Shown: positions 26,260-35,133, numbered from the stretch's first letter. The stretch: DNA of 64,000 bases from Velthaea sp965214335 (GCA_965214335.1 CBDCBO010000005.1:682001-746000), one strand, 5' to 3'. Program-made: numbers and translations. The notes: generated from the sequence alone by a model not told the origin.

Positions 26260-26990
26260 CTACGATAGGTCTATTTGTTGGGACGTATCAGAGTCGGCTC
26301 CGTATGCGGTTGCCAGCGACTTGGGGTAACGTCTGAGCGCTTGTAGTTCGAGGGTTACCATGGACTTTACGAATTCCGTTCGCTCGCCCCAACCGGGAAT
26401 TTCCATCTGCGCCTTTTGAACCAGGGAAAGATAGGTCGCCTTTGCGCCGAGATCGATAAGGAGCGGCGCATACCCGGTCGCGAGATGATGGAGATTCTGT
26501 AAGAGTCTCGCCGTGCGACCGTACGCGCGGATTCTTGATACCGTTCCAGCGCCTCGTCCATGAGGCGGGCCACCTTTAACCAATTTGGCGGCACATGCAT
26601 CGAACCGCGAAGATAAACGGGTCCATTCCGCCACTTCCCGGCCCATTCGTGCTCCCCGACGACTGCACGATGCAACGCGAAAACGACATCGGTATCGATC
26701 GCTTGTTTCGAGCGCGCGATCTCGAGCCTCAGCCGGTAGGCTTCTCGACGGCTGATGATGTCGAGATGCTCGCCAATGGTCTTTCCGCCAATCGTGACTC
26801 CCGCTTCGAGGACGACAGTCGTCTCCCCTAACGTCATCGTGCTGCCTTCGATCGCGTTTGTGGCGTATACGTACAAGGCATCTTCGGCTTTCCATTGCGG
26901 CCAAAGACGCTCCATTTGCAGCTCCGTAAACGGTCGCAGCGCGTCGATTCCGGCTATGTGCGTGGACAGCTCGTCTGCGTAAAAACGCAT
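26260..26990 (-). pseudogene. Broken Fic-family gene lacking the catalytic loop
   Basis: From an ATG at 26990 the first 154 residues read as a Fic N-terminal domain: TNAIEGSTMTLGET, LEAGVTIGGKTIGEHLDI, HRAVVGEHEWAGKWR, GSMHVPPNWLKVARLMDEALERY. After about 26530 the match continues only in another frame, GRTARLLQNLHHLATGYAPLLIDL, down to 26260. The expected segment between, with the AMP-transfer motif HPFxxGN, is missing, about 30 codons. So a deletion with a frame change has removed the active site. No antitoxin gene was seen. Sequencing error is unlikely to explain the lost segment but could explain a frameshift. Confidence 0.8.
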
Positions 26991-27298
26991 CGTTGTTATT
27001 ATAGCGCAAATGTTTTACAATAGATGTAACTGATTTTTAACTTACGCCGAGCCGACAGCGGCTAACGGTTCGCGCACGAGAAACTGCTGTAAGTCCGGGC
27101 CATCGACAGCGCCGAGAAGTTTAAGCACCACTCTCGCAGATCTCCGCTGAATCACAATATTCGTGTGATTGCGTCCATCGCCGATCGATCGACTCATTTG
27201 TTCGAGCTCTGGGTCCTAATCACAGCGCTGAGACACAACAACACGCTAAATACCGAGTATAAAGGCATTAGCGGTAGCCGTCGGCGCTCGATATGCAA
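26991..27298. other. Intergenic region upstream of the broken Fic gene and downstream of the tRNA
   Basis: No coding capacity with a plausible start was found. AT-rich stretch at 26991-27040 holds the -10 box. The rest has no repeat or hairpin strong enough to annotate. Confidence 0.5.
26998..27003 (-). promoter_or_regulatory. -10 box eight bases before the broken Fic gene
   Basis: TATAAT on the minus strand, eight bases before the ATG at 26990, in an AT-rich patch. Transcription would begin at about the A of the start codon, so the mRNA would be leaderless. No good -35 hexamer at 17 bases was seen. Confidence 0.4.
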
Positions 27299-27384
27299 GG
27301 AGAGTCAGGGATTCGAACCCTGGAGCCCGTTGCCGGGCTTACGGTTTTCAAGACCGTCGCTTTCGACCGCTCAGCCAACTCTCC
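27299..27384 (-). tRNA. tRNA-Ser(UGA)
   Basis: 86 bases with a long variable arm. The seven-base acceptor pair GGAGAGT/ACTCTCC is perfect. The D arm, an anticodon stem ACGGT/ACCGT around CTTGAAA (anticodon TGA), a variable stem AGCCCG...CGGGCT and a T arm CAGGG-TTCGAAT-CCCTG all fold. CCA is not encoded, and the base after the acceptor, position 73, is T, while serine tRNAs usually have G there. The cognate synthetase gene is at 35359-36651. Confidence 0.93.
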
Positions 27385-27535
27385 GCACTCGGGTAGCCCC
27401 GTCGTGGACGCTTCGGCCCGCAGCTTTACGCGCCGATTTGTCCCGCAGCGGTTTCGGTACACCGCAGCATTTCCCGCCAAGGCGCGTGTAAGGCGCGAAC
27501 GAGGTACGACGGCTAGACCGTGCCGTGCGCCTTCG

Positions 27536-29791
27536 TTAAGGCGGCGCGGCACCCGGGATGACCGCGGCTTTGCCAAGCGTTAGCGAAAGCAGTCCCGGGA
27601 CGCGCTTCGTTGGATCGACCGGGCGCAACGCCCCGCCATCGCTATAGCGCAGCAGGCGAAGCAGCGCCGGCGTGCCGTCATAGCGGCCGTCGGGTGTCCA
27701 GGCGGCAAAGTCGATCCGGTCCGCGGGCACGGCGCCGATTCCAAGGAACATTAGCGTCAACACTTCGCTGCCGGTGGTGAGGTTGAAAAAGCGGACTGGG
27801 GCAGGCGCGTCCGTTGCGCCGAATGCGATGGCGACCGTTCGTCCGTCGGGTGCGACGGAGAAGCGCGCGATCGGCCCGGTGCCATTGATGCGGGGCGCGA
27901 ACGATGTCAGCAGCGTATCGTCCGCCAGCGAACGCACTTCAATATGATTGGCATCGCCGAACGCAACGCTTTTACCGTCGGCTAGAAACGCTAGGCCGGT
28001 CAGCGACTGCAGTGGACCGTAGCGGCGTAACACGTGCATGTCCGCGACGTTGAGGATCGCGACGGACCAGCCCTTGATCGCGCCAAAATCGGCCGCGACC
28101 GCAACGGTCGAACCAGTCGGCGCGCTGGCGAAAGCGGCCCCATTCGCGTAGCCTTGCCGAAACGGATCCACGATCGTTGCTTTGCGCGCCGGTAGGTCGA
28201 AGCGGCGAAGAACATTTATCGCTTCCCCGATATATTGCTGCTGCGGACCGGTCTCACCGGTCGCCAGAACATAGTTACCGTCGGTCGTTGCCGCAGCGCC
28301 GAGAAAACCAAAGGTACCAAAGCTTTCTTTGAAACCGGTCAGAACCGTTGACTGGCCGGGAATTCGCGTGTCCCATAACGCGACATCATGCTGCAATCGA
28401 ACGTCGCCTGGTCCATACCGCGCTTCCGTGCCGCTAACGACAAGCGTTGCATACGTTGAGAACGCGACCTCCGTCGACACCGAATAAGATTCCGTCGTCT
28501 GAACGTTGAAGTACAGCTTGTCGCCGTTGTCGCTGCGCTGAAAATACATGCCTCCGTATACCGATACGTCGTTTGCCGTGAAATCAATCGTGTCATCGCA
28601 TGCCCCCCAAATGCTGAACAAACGTTTGGCATGTCCGCCAGCGTCCGGGCGGCCAAGGTCTAACACCGGAAACACCGACCCTTGCGGCGTTGCTAAGCAC
28701 ATGCCAAGCAATCCGCCGTGCCCAAATCCGACGCTGCGCGCGGTGTCGAGTCGCGGAGGCAGCGAGAATAATTTCTTGGCCGTGGGAAAGGCGTCGATTT
28801 CCGCGCCCGTTGCAACGAGTTCGTGCTCGAAGCTCAACGTAAGCGAGTCGACCGCATACGTTCGGCGATTGCCGGTCGGCAAATCGTAACCGACGGTAGC
28901 GTAGTCGTAACCTCGTGGCGAAACCGCCTCGGGTGCGCGAGCATAAAGCTCACCGTTAAGACCGAAAACCGCCCCGCGCCGACCGTGATATGGCTCATAC
29001 ACCGTCCGCAAGCGTCGCAGCAGCGTTCCGTCATGAACATTCCAGACGCTGATGTCGGCCGGACCTTTGCCGCGCAGTCGAAGCACGGTCTGAGCCAGTA
29101 GCGTACCATCGAGCGAAAATGCAAGCGGACCGGCGGTCGCGGCTCGATCCCTCGGCAGCGCGAAATACCGGCGCTGGCCCGCACCAACATCCAGTACGCT
29201 AACCGCACCGCGTTCGAGCGAGACAGCGGCGCGGCGGCCGTCGTTCGTGAGCGCGACATGCCCGGTGCTGTGTAGCGTAAAGTCCAGCGACTCCGTGCCC
29301 AGCCGGATGATGCGTGCAGTGCCGAACGCGCCTGCGACGATCGTGCGGCCATCATCGGAAATTGCGACGCTCTGCACCGGCCCGCGAAATGCCAGGGTGC
29401 GTAGGAAACTGCCGTCGTGCAGGTCGACGACGATCGCGCTCGTTCCGATTCGAACAACCGCACGGCGGGCCTGCGCATCCACGGCAAAGGGAAACCCGGC
29501 GACGCCGTAGATCGGAATCTCGCGCACGAGTTGCCAGTGTGCGGTCTCCCAAACCTGGATCGCTTCGCCGCCGGCAACCACGAACAGCCGGTCGTGATCC
29601 GCGAAGCGCCCCTCGGCCAAGTCGTGCGAACGTCCCGAAACAACGGTCACCGCGTGCGTTTGCGGAACGCTCGCAGTACCGTCGCCGGCCGCCGCGCTCG
29701 CCTTCGGCGCAAGCAACGCGAAGGCCAGCAGCGCCGCCGCACAGACCGACAGCGCAACCCGAATGCAACGGAAGCTCTCTCGATATAGCAC
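27536..29791 (-). CDS. Secreted WD40/beta-propeller protein
   Basis: 751 residues with a signal peptide (ALSVCAAALLAFALLAPKASAAAG). The rest is a run of beta-propeller strands of the WD40/YVTN sort: VQSVAISDDGRTIVAGA, GHVALTNDGRRAAVSLER, GPLAFSLDGTLLAQTV, ARFSVAPDGRTVAIAFG. The C-terminal ending with WTPDGRYDGTPALLRLLRYSDGG ... VPGLL is a block often seen in propeller proteins linked to caspase-like proteases, though no such protease domain is present here. The likely role is scaffolding or ligand binding outside the membrane. No neighbours point to a pathway. Confidence 0.75.
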   Translation of the reverse strand: MLYRESFRCIRVALSVCAAALLAFALLAPKASAAAGDGTASVPQTHAVTVVSGRSHDLAEGRFADHDRLFVVAGGEAIQVWETAHWQLVREIPIYGVAGFPFAVDAQARRAVVRIGTSAIVVDLHDGSFLRTLAFRGPVQSVAISDDGRTIVAGAFGTARIIRLGTESLDFTLHSTGHVALTNDGRRAAVSLERGAVSVLDVGAGQRRYFALPRDRAATAGPLAFSLDGTLLAQTVLRLRGKGPADISVWNVHDGTLLRRLRTVYEPYHGRRGAVFGLNGELYARAPEAVSPRGYDYATVGYDLPTGNRRTYAVDSLTLSFEHELVATGAEIDAFPTAKKLFSLPPRLDTARSVGFGHGGLLGMCLATPQGSVFPVLDLGRPDAGGHAKRLFSIWGACDDTIDFTANDVSVYGGMYFQRSDNGDKLYFNVQTTESYSVSTEVAFSTYATLVVSGTEARYGPGDVRLQHDVALWDTRIPGQSTVLTGFKESFGTFGFLGAAATTDGNYVLATGETGPQQQYIGEAINVLRRFDLPARKATIVDPFRQGYANGAAFASAPTGSTVAVAADFGAIKGWSVAILNVADMHVLRRYGPLQSLTGLAFLADGKSVAFGDANHIEVRSLADDTLLTSFAPRINGTGPIARFSVAPDGRTVAIAFGATDAPAPVRFFNLTTGSEVLTLMFLGIGAVPADRIDFAAWTPDGRYDGTPALLRLLRYSDGGALRPVDPTKRVPGLLSLTLGKAAVIPGAAPP

Positions 29792-29869
29792 CAGAGCCGC
29801 GTTCGACCATACTCTCGCGATACAATTCTCCGAACGGCGAACGCTGTCGCAGCGTCGAAGCGCCTCGAC

Positions 29870-31774
29870 GTGACGATCTTAGCTTCAACGAACTACGAGC
29901 TGACCGACGAACAGCGCGCGATCATCACCGCTGCCCGTCACGGCGAATCTTTCGCCGTTCGCGCGTTCGCCGGTGCCGGAAAGACGAGTACGCTGCGTGC
30001 CATCGGCGCCGCACTAGAAGGCAAACGCGTGTTGTACCTGGCCTTCAATCGCGATATCGTCCGGGAAGGCAAGGCGGCGTTTCCGGCCTCAACCAAGGTG
30101 GCGACCGGTCACGCCTTCGCCCGTCGCGTGCTGACCACGCGCTATTCTGCCCGAATCGACGACACGGTATCGACGCTCGAAGCGCGCATTCGTGAGCGCG
30201 TGCAGCTTCCGGCGCGCCGCGGCGATATCGCCGATGCACGCGAAGTGTTGGCCGAGCGTATCGCCCGCGTGTTCGCACGCTTCTCGTACGATACGTCGCC
30301 TGCGCTCGTACGCGCCGACGATGCGGAAGCGAGCGAACCGGCGCGCGCAATCTGGGCCGACGTTTTGGCCGACCGGGCGATTCACCCCAGCGATCACGAT
30401 CTCTACGTTAAGTTGTTATACGTGTTGCAGATCGAGCACGGGCATCCGCAGCTCGGCTTCGACGTTATCTTGTACGATGAATGTCAAGACTGCACCGGTT
30501 CGATGTTCGGTACGGTGCGCGGTCAGTCCGGCGCGCAACAAATCTACATGGGTGATCCGGCTCAAGCAATCTATGCGTTCCGCGGCGCAACCAACGCCTT
30601 TGCCTTTCTCGAAGATTTGACGCATTACTCGCTTACCACCAGCTTTCGGTTCGGGCCGCATATCGCGGCGCTGGCCGAACGAATACTGGAGGCCGCCGGA
30701 AGCCGGTTGCCGATTCGGGTGCTGCCGCGCCGCGCCGATCGCGTCGTTACCGGCCACGAGCAGTGCCCCGATCCCGATATCATCTTGACGCGATCGCAGC
30801 AGCAGGTTCTCGATGCGGCACTGGGCGAGCACACGCGCGGCCGTAAAGTCGCAATCATCGGGACGCTCGAAGCGGGCCGGCTCGAACACTTGAGCACTTT
30901 GGCGGCCGACGTGCACGCTCTGCGCGAAGGTCGACAACCGGTGCGCTTAGCGAAATTCGCATCGTTTCAAACCCTGAAGTGGTACGCCGAAAAGAAGAAT
31001 GCCGCGAATCTGCGGATCGCGGTGTCGCTCGTCGAGCGCTTTGGTGACCGCGTACCGGATCTGCTCGCTACCCTGCGCGAACAGGTTGTGCCGCAAAGCG
31101 AGGCCGACGTCATCGTTTCGACGGCCCACGGATTCAAAGGCCGGCAGGGCGCGCGGATCGCGATCGCCGGCGATTTCCGTCCGTTCGCGGCCGTCGATAC
31201 GGCGGCATCGGGAAAGAGCCGCGTCGACCACCAAGAATTGCATTTAGCGTACGTCGCGGTGACGCGCGCGCAGAAGGTTCTCGACATCACCGACTACCGC
31301 GAACCGCTGTTGAAGGCGCTGCTGGCGGCCGGCGTGCAAGCCAATCTTTCCGGCATCGTCGAGGAACCCAAGAAGCTTGGCACGGGAATTACGAAAGTTC
31401 CGGTCGCCTTGCAGCGGCTGGTCGGCAATGCGGGCAATCTGCACGCTCCCGAGGCGAGCATCCGGGTCGCCGTGCCGTCGGCGAAAGTGCGGGCCGAGAA
31501 GGAAGTCGCGGCGGTGAGCGACCGGCTGACCCGAACGCACCGCAAGCCCGTTGCGGCCACCGGCGGCAGTTCCGAATTCGTCGGTACGTTTCTCGAAGCG
31601 CTCAGCGTCTCGGTCTCGTCCGGATACGCCTTTATCGACGGACCCGAACGGATCGGGATCGTGCCCATCGACGGGTCGACGTTGCGCTCGGCCAACGTGC
31701 TGCGCGGTAAGCGCGTTATCGCCCGTAGCGCCGCGCCCGATCCGGCCTGGACCTTACGCGTTACCGCGAGCTGA
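29870..31774 (+). CDS. UvrD-type superfamily 1 helicase with extra C-terminus
   Basis: 634 residues from a GTG at 29870. Motifs: Q-motif ELTDEQRAII, Walker A in FAGAGKTSTLRA (about 33-44), Walker B/DECQD in VILYDECQD, YMGDPAQAIYAFRGATNA, TTSFRFGP, STAHGFKGRQG, and motif VI HLAYVAVTRAQKVLDI. These fit the UvrD/FBH1-like helicases. The last ~130 residues (after about 505) show no helicase motif and end in short strands (SVSSGYAFIDGPERIGI); I do not recognise them. Single gene, divergent from the propeller gene. Confidence 0.85.
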   Translation: MTILASTNYELTDEQRAIITAARHGESFAVRAFAGAGKTSTLRAIGAALEGKRVLYLAFNRDIVREGKAAFPASTKVATGHAFARRVLTTRYSARIDDTVSTLEARIRERVQLPARRGDIADAREVLAERIARVFARFSYDTSPALVRADDAEASEPARAIWADVLADRAIHPSDHDLYVKLLYVLQIEHGHPQLGFDVILYDECQDCTGSMFGTVRGQSGAQQIYMGDPAQAIYAFRGATNAFAFLEDLTHYSLTTSFRFGPHIAALAERILEAAGSRLPIRVLPRRADRVVTGHEQCPDPDIILTRSQQQVLDAALGEHTRGRKVAIIGTLEAGRLEHLSTLAADVHALREGRQPVRLAKFASFQTLKWYAEKKNAANLRIAVSLVERFGDRVPDLLATLREQVVPQSEADVIVSTAHGFKGRQGARIAIAGDFRPFAAVDTAASGKSRVDHQELHLAYVAVTRAQKVLDITDYREPLLKALLAAGVQANLSGIVEEPKKLGTGITKVPVALQRLVGNAGNLHAPEASIRVAVPSAKVRAEKEVAAVSDRLTRTHRKPVAATGGSSEFVGTFLEALSVSVSSGYAFIDGPERIGIVPIDGSTLRSANVLRGKRVIARSAAPDPAWTLRVTAS

Positions 31775-31826
31775 CCGGCGGCGTGGCTGAGGCCAAGCTG
31801 TGACCGACGCTACCGAATCGACCCGC

Positions 31827-31832
31827 TATACT
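31827..31832 (+). promoter_or_regulatory. -10 box eight bases before the second Hfq-like gene
   Basis: TATACT ends eight bases before the ATG at 31840, so transcription would begin at or next to the start codon. This repeats the spacing at the broken Fic gene and implies a leaderless mRNA. A -35 hexamer at standard distance is not clear. Confidence 0.4.
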
Positions 31833-31839
31833 AAAAAGT

Positions 31840-32055
31840 ATGAAGCCACGCGATCTCTTGCGCTACCGAGGTCGGCCGGTACGCGTTTACCTCTATAACG
31901 GCAGTGCGTTCGACGGCGTGTTCGGGACCGAAATCCTCAGTGAATCGGCGGTCTCCGTATCGCTGGCGTTCGACCGCCGCGACCTAGCTCTCACCATCGA
32001 AGATATCGCCGACGTGTTGCCGCCCTCGGGTGGAGTTCTCGCCGCTTCGGTCTAA
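31840..32055 (+). CDS. Small Hfq/LSm-like protein, second paralogue
   Basis: 71 residues. Core RPVRVYLYNGSAFDGVFG, then VSVSLAF and LTIEDIADVLP, matches the first paralogue (13250-13471) in length, order and key glycines, and resembles Hfq (VSIYLVNGIKLQG ... ISTVVP). As there, the Hfq YKH motif is replaced, here by TIED. The N-terminus MKPRDLLRYR is short and basic. It lies 11 bases before the Nudix gene and probably shares its transcript. RNA binding as a ring of subunits is an inference. Confidence 0.6.
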   Translation: MKPRDLLRYRGRPVRVYLYNGSAFDGVFGTEILSESAVSVSLAFDRRDLALTIEDIADVLPPSGGVLAASV

Positions 32056-32066
32056 CGATTTGCGCG

Positions 32067-32612
32067 ATGAGCCGGGCCGCGCTGTTAGCCGAACTCGACG
32101 CCTACCGCCCCAGCGACCCGCGCGAGCAAGCGATGGTGCGTGAACTGACGGCCTTCATGCAAACGCATCGGCAGTGCTTTGCTCGAACGCTGCAGGTCGG
32201 TCACATCACCGCCTCGGCCTGGATCGTCGATGAGGAACGCATCCACACCCTGCTCACGCATCATCGCAAGCTCAACCGTTGGCTACAGTTGGGGGGCCAC
32301 GCCGACGGCGACGAAGACGTCCGGCGAGTCGCCATGCGCGAAGCGCAGGAAGAGTCCGGGCTGCGCCACATTCGCTTCGCATCGAACGCGATCTACGACG
32401 TCGACGTCCACGCCATTCCGGCTCGATTGAACGAACCGGCGCACCGCCACTATGACGTGCGCTTCGCCTTCATCGCCGACCGCAACGAACCGACGGTGGT
32501 GAGTGCGGAATCGCATAGCCTCGCGTGGCTGCCGATCGCAACCCTGGATGCCGACGATGTCGATCCGTCGGTGCGCCGGCTGGCGCGCAAGGCCGGGACG
32601 ATCGACTCCTAA
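32067..32612 (+). CDS. Nudix hydrolase
   Basis: 181 residues. The Nudix box GHADGDEDVRRVAMREAQEESGL gives the G-x5-E-x7-REUXEEXGU pattern with its metal-binding glutamates, though the first E is shifted in a DGDED stretch. A strand VGHITASAWIVDEE precedes. Such enzymes cleave nucleoside diphosphates linked to another moiety. Substrate unknown. It follows the Hfq-like gene by 11 bases and precedes the phosphate transporter by 49 bases. Confidence 0.88.
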   Translation: MSRAALLAELDAYRPSDPREQAMVRELTAFMQTHRQCFARTLQVGHITASAWIVDEERIHTLLTHHRKLNRWLQLGGHADGDEDVRRVAMREAQEESGLRHIRFASNAIYDVDVHAIPARLNEPAHRHYDVRFAFIADRNEPTVVSAESHSLAWLPIATLDADDVDPSVRRLARKAGTIDS

Positions 32613-32619
32613 ACGCTGG

Positions 32620-32640
32620 AGCTTAACCAAAGGTTAAGCT
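32620..32640 (+). promoter_or_regulatory. Perfect 9-bp palindrome upstream of the phosphate transporter
   Basis: AGCTTAACC (32620-32628), AAA, GGTTAAGCT (32632-32640). It lies seven bases after the Nudix stop and 22 bases before the transporter start. The half site CTTAACC resembles the TTAAC-type Pho-box repeats of some bacteria, but those are direct repeats. It could be an operator or a short hairpin. Confidence 0.5.
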
Positions 32641-32661
32641 ACGTCGGCGACACTGCTGGTG

Positions 32662-34197
32662 ATGGAGGACTTGACGACCCTGAGTCTGATCGGACTCGTA
32701 TTAGCATTGCTGCTCGCCTTCGGGTTCGAGTTCGTCAATGGTTTTCACGATACCGCGAACGCCGTCGCGACCGTGATCTATACGCGCACGATGCCGCCGA
32801 CGTTTGCCGTCGTTTGGTCGGGCTGCATGAATCTGCTAGGCGTCTTGGTTTCGAGCGGCGCGGTGGCGTTCGGCGTGGTAGCGCTGCTGCCGGTCGAACT
32901 CGTTATCCACGCGGGCACGGGTCCGGGTTACGCCATGGTGTTCGCGATGCTGGTGTCGGCGATCATCTGGAACCTCGGTACGTGGTGGCGCGGGTTGCCG
33001 GCGTCCAGTTCGCATACGCTCATCGGCGCGATCATGGGCGTCGGGCTGATGAATTCGCTCGTCACGCCGGGTCACGTGTTCGGCGACGGCGTGAATTGGG
33101 CCAAAGTACAAGATACGATCGTCGCACTGCTCGTCTCGCCGCTCATCGGCTTCTTCGTCGCCGGCGGTTTATTGCTGCTGGCCAAAGTGCTCATCAAATA
33201 TCCGGTATTGTTCAAAGAGCCGCCCGAAAATGGTGCGCCGCCGTGGCCCGTGCGGACGTTGCTGTTCCTAACCTGCACCGGCGTGAGCTTCGCGCATGGA
33301 TCGAACGACGGCCAGAAGGGCATGGGGCTCATCATGCTCATTCTCGTCGGCGTACTGCCCGGAGTGTATGCCGTCGATCTCGGCCTGAGCGGTAAGCCGG
33401 TGCAACAACTGCAGTCGTCGAGTCAGGCCGTGGCCGGCATCATCAGCAAACACGAGCAGGCGTACCGAGACGGTGTGCGCGTGGCGGCGGTGTCTCCGGC
33501 GGCCGCGATCGAATCGACCGTCGCCCATCCGGCGGGCGATGACAAAAACGAACAAACGATCTCGGACTACTTGAAATCGACCGGAAAACTCAACGCCAAC
33601 ACGTACGCCGCCATCGAAGCGAAGAATCGCCAGATTGCGTCGTATCTGCGCGGCAAAAACGCGATTTCCGAGCTGCCCAAATCGGATCGCACGCCGCTAC
33701 GCACGGACACCTATCTCGTGTCGAGCGCGCTCGACAAGATGACCAAGAATCACGAGTTCAACGGTGACGATCTCAAAACGATCAAGACCTATCGCCAAGC
33801 GCTGGACAAGCTCACGAAATTTATCCCGGTCTGGGTGAAGGTTGCCATTGCCGTTGCACTTGGACTCGGTACGATGATCGGCTGGAAGCGCATCGTGGTG
33901 ACGGTCGGCTCGAAGATCGGCAAAGCGCATCTCACCTACGGCCAGGGCGCGGCCGCTGAACTCGTGGCCTACGCGACGATTCAAGGTGCGGATTTACTCG
34001 GTTTGCCGGTAAGTACGACGCACATACTGTCGTCCGGCGTGGCCGGTACGATGGCGGCCAACCATTCGGGTTTGCAGAAGAAGACGTTGCGCGATATCTT
34101 GCTGGCTTGGGTGCTCACCTTGCCGGTCTGCGTGTTCATGGGTTCGCTGCTGTTCGCCGCCGGTCTGTTGCTCGTCGCGAAGCTCGGCATTCACTAA
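32662..34197 (+). CDS. pit: Pit-family inorganic phosphate transporter
   Basis: 511 residues from the ATG at 32662. Two PHO4 signatures are present: EFVNGFHDTANAVATVI near the N-terminus and TGVSFAHGSNDGQKGMG near position 215, plus GLPVSTTHILSSGV in the C-terminal half and about ten hydrophobic helices. A soluble stretch of roughly 140 residues lies in the middle (about 250-390). Uptake of phosphate with protons or metal-phosphate is the known role. The palindrome in front suggests control. Confidence 0.92.
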   Translation: MEDLTTLSLIGLVLALLLAFGFEFVNGFHDTANAVATVIYTRTMPPTFAVVWSGCMNLLGVLVSSGAVAFGVVALLPVELVIHAGTGPGYAMVFAMLVSAIIWNLGTWWRGLPASSSHTLIGAIMGVGLMNSLVTPGHVFGDGVNWAKVQDTIVALLVSPLIGFFVAGGLLLLAKVLIKYPVLFKEPPENGAPPWPVRTLLFLTCTGVSFAHGSNDGQKGMGLIMLILVGVLPGVYAVDLGLSGKPVQQLQSSSQAVAGIISKHEQAYRDGVRVAAVSPAAAIESTVAHPAGDDKNEQTISDYLKSTGKLNANTYAAIEAKNRQIASYLRGKNAISELPKSDRTPLRTDTYLVSSALDKMTKNHEFNGDDLKTIKTYRQALDKLTKFIPVWVKVAIAVALGLGTMIGWKRIVVTVGSKIGKAHLTYGQGAAAELVAYATIQGADLLGLPVSTTHILSSGVAGTMAANHSGLQKKTLRDILLAWVLTLPVCVFMGSLLFAAGLLLVAKLGIH

Positions 34198-34209
34198 CTC
34201 GCGAGATGT

Positions 34210-35133
34210 TCAGGCGTTGTCGTGAGCCGCGGCGGCGCGGCTGAGCCGGTCGCGGACGGCAGCGTTCGCCGCGACGTCGGCGGGCAGCGTTGCGAGCAGG
34301 ACATCGTAGCCGCCCGCATCGAGCGCACGCAGCGTCGCATACAGTTCGTACGCCGCGCGGGCCGCATCGGCCGGGAGCGTTACGACGCCGACCCGCAGGC
34401 CGCCGGCGGCAAGCCGCTCCGCTTCGGCGGTAATGCGCGCCGGATCGACGAGAACGAGCCGTGCGCGCGGCGCGTAGTGTGCCGCGAGCGTGCCCGGCAC
34501 GCGCACGTCACCACCGGCGCGGAATACGACCGCAACGCCTAACGCGGCGCTGAGTTCGCCGGCGCCGATCGCCCCGGCGCGCAAGATCGCCGGAACCGGG
34601 CCGGTCAAGTCGACGATGGTCGACTCGACGCCGACGCGCGCCGGACCACCGTCGACGACCAGGTCGACGTCGCCGCCCAGATCGTCACGCACGTGTTGCG
34701 CGGTTGTCGGGCTGACGCGGCCGAAACGGTTCGCCGACGGCGCCGCGACCGCGCGCCCCAAGCGCGCGAGGACCGCGGCGAAAAGCGGATGATCGACGCT
34801 GCGTAATCCAACGGTCGGCTGGCCGGCGGTAACGACGTCCGACACGGCCGGCGTTTTGCGCACGACGATGGTGAGCGGACCGGGCCAAAACCGCTGCGCA
34901 AGCGTTCGCAATCCGGGCACATCCCCGGCGGCGTAGTCGGCGATGTCGGCGTCCGGCGGCAGATGCAGGATCACCGGATGATCGGCGGGCCGGCCTTTCA
35001 CGGCGTAGATGCGCCGCACCGCAGCGTCGTTGGCCGCGTCGGCGGCCAGCCCGTACACCGTCTCCGTCGGCAGTGCGACGACGCCACCCGCCGCGAGCAG
35101 TCGGACCGCTTGTGCGACGATTGCGTCGGTCAT
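34210..35133 (-). CDS. tsaC: Threonylcarbamoyl-AMP synthase, Sua5 type
   Basis: 307 residues, longer than TsaC alone, because a C-terminal Sua5 domain follows the YrdC domain. The N-terminal GGVVALPTETVYGLAADA and KGRPADHPVILHL are YrdC hallmarks. It makes threonylcarbamoyl-AMP for the t6A37 modification of tRNAs reading ANN codons. Divergent from the small gene at 35145 by 11 bases, and convergent with the phosphate transporter. Confidence 0.9.
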   Translation of the reverse strand: MTDAIVAQAVRLLAAGGVVALPTETVYGLAADAANDAAVRRIYAVKGRPADHPVILHLPPDADIADYAAGDVPGLRTLAQRFWPGPLTIVVRKTPAVSDVVTAGQPTVGLRSVDHPLFAAVLARLGRAVAAPSANRFGRVSPTTAQHVRDDLGGDVDLVVDGGPARVGVESTIVDLTGPVPAILRAGAIGAGELSAALGVAVVFRAGGDVRVPGTLAAHYAPRARLVLVDPARITAEAERLAAGGLRVGVVTLPADAARAAYELYATLRALDAGGYDVLLATLPADVAANAAVRDRLSRAAAAHDNA

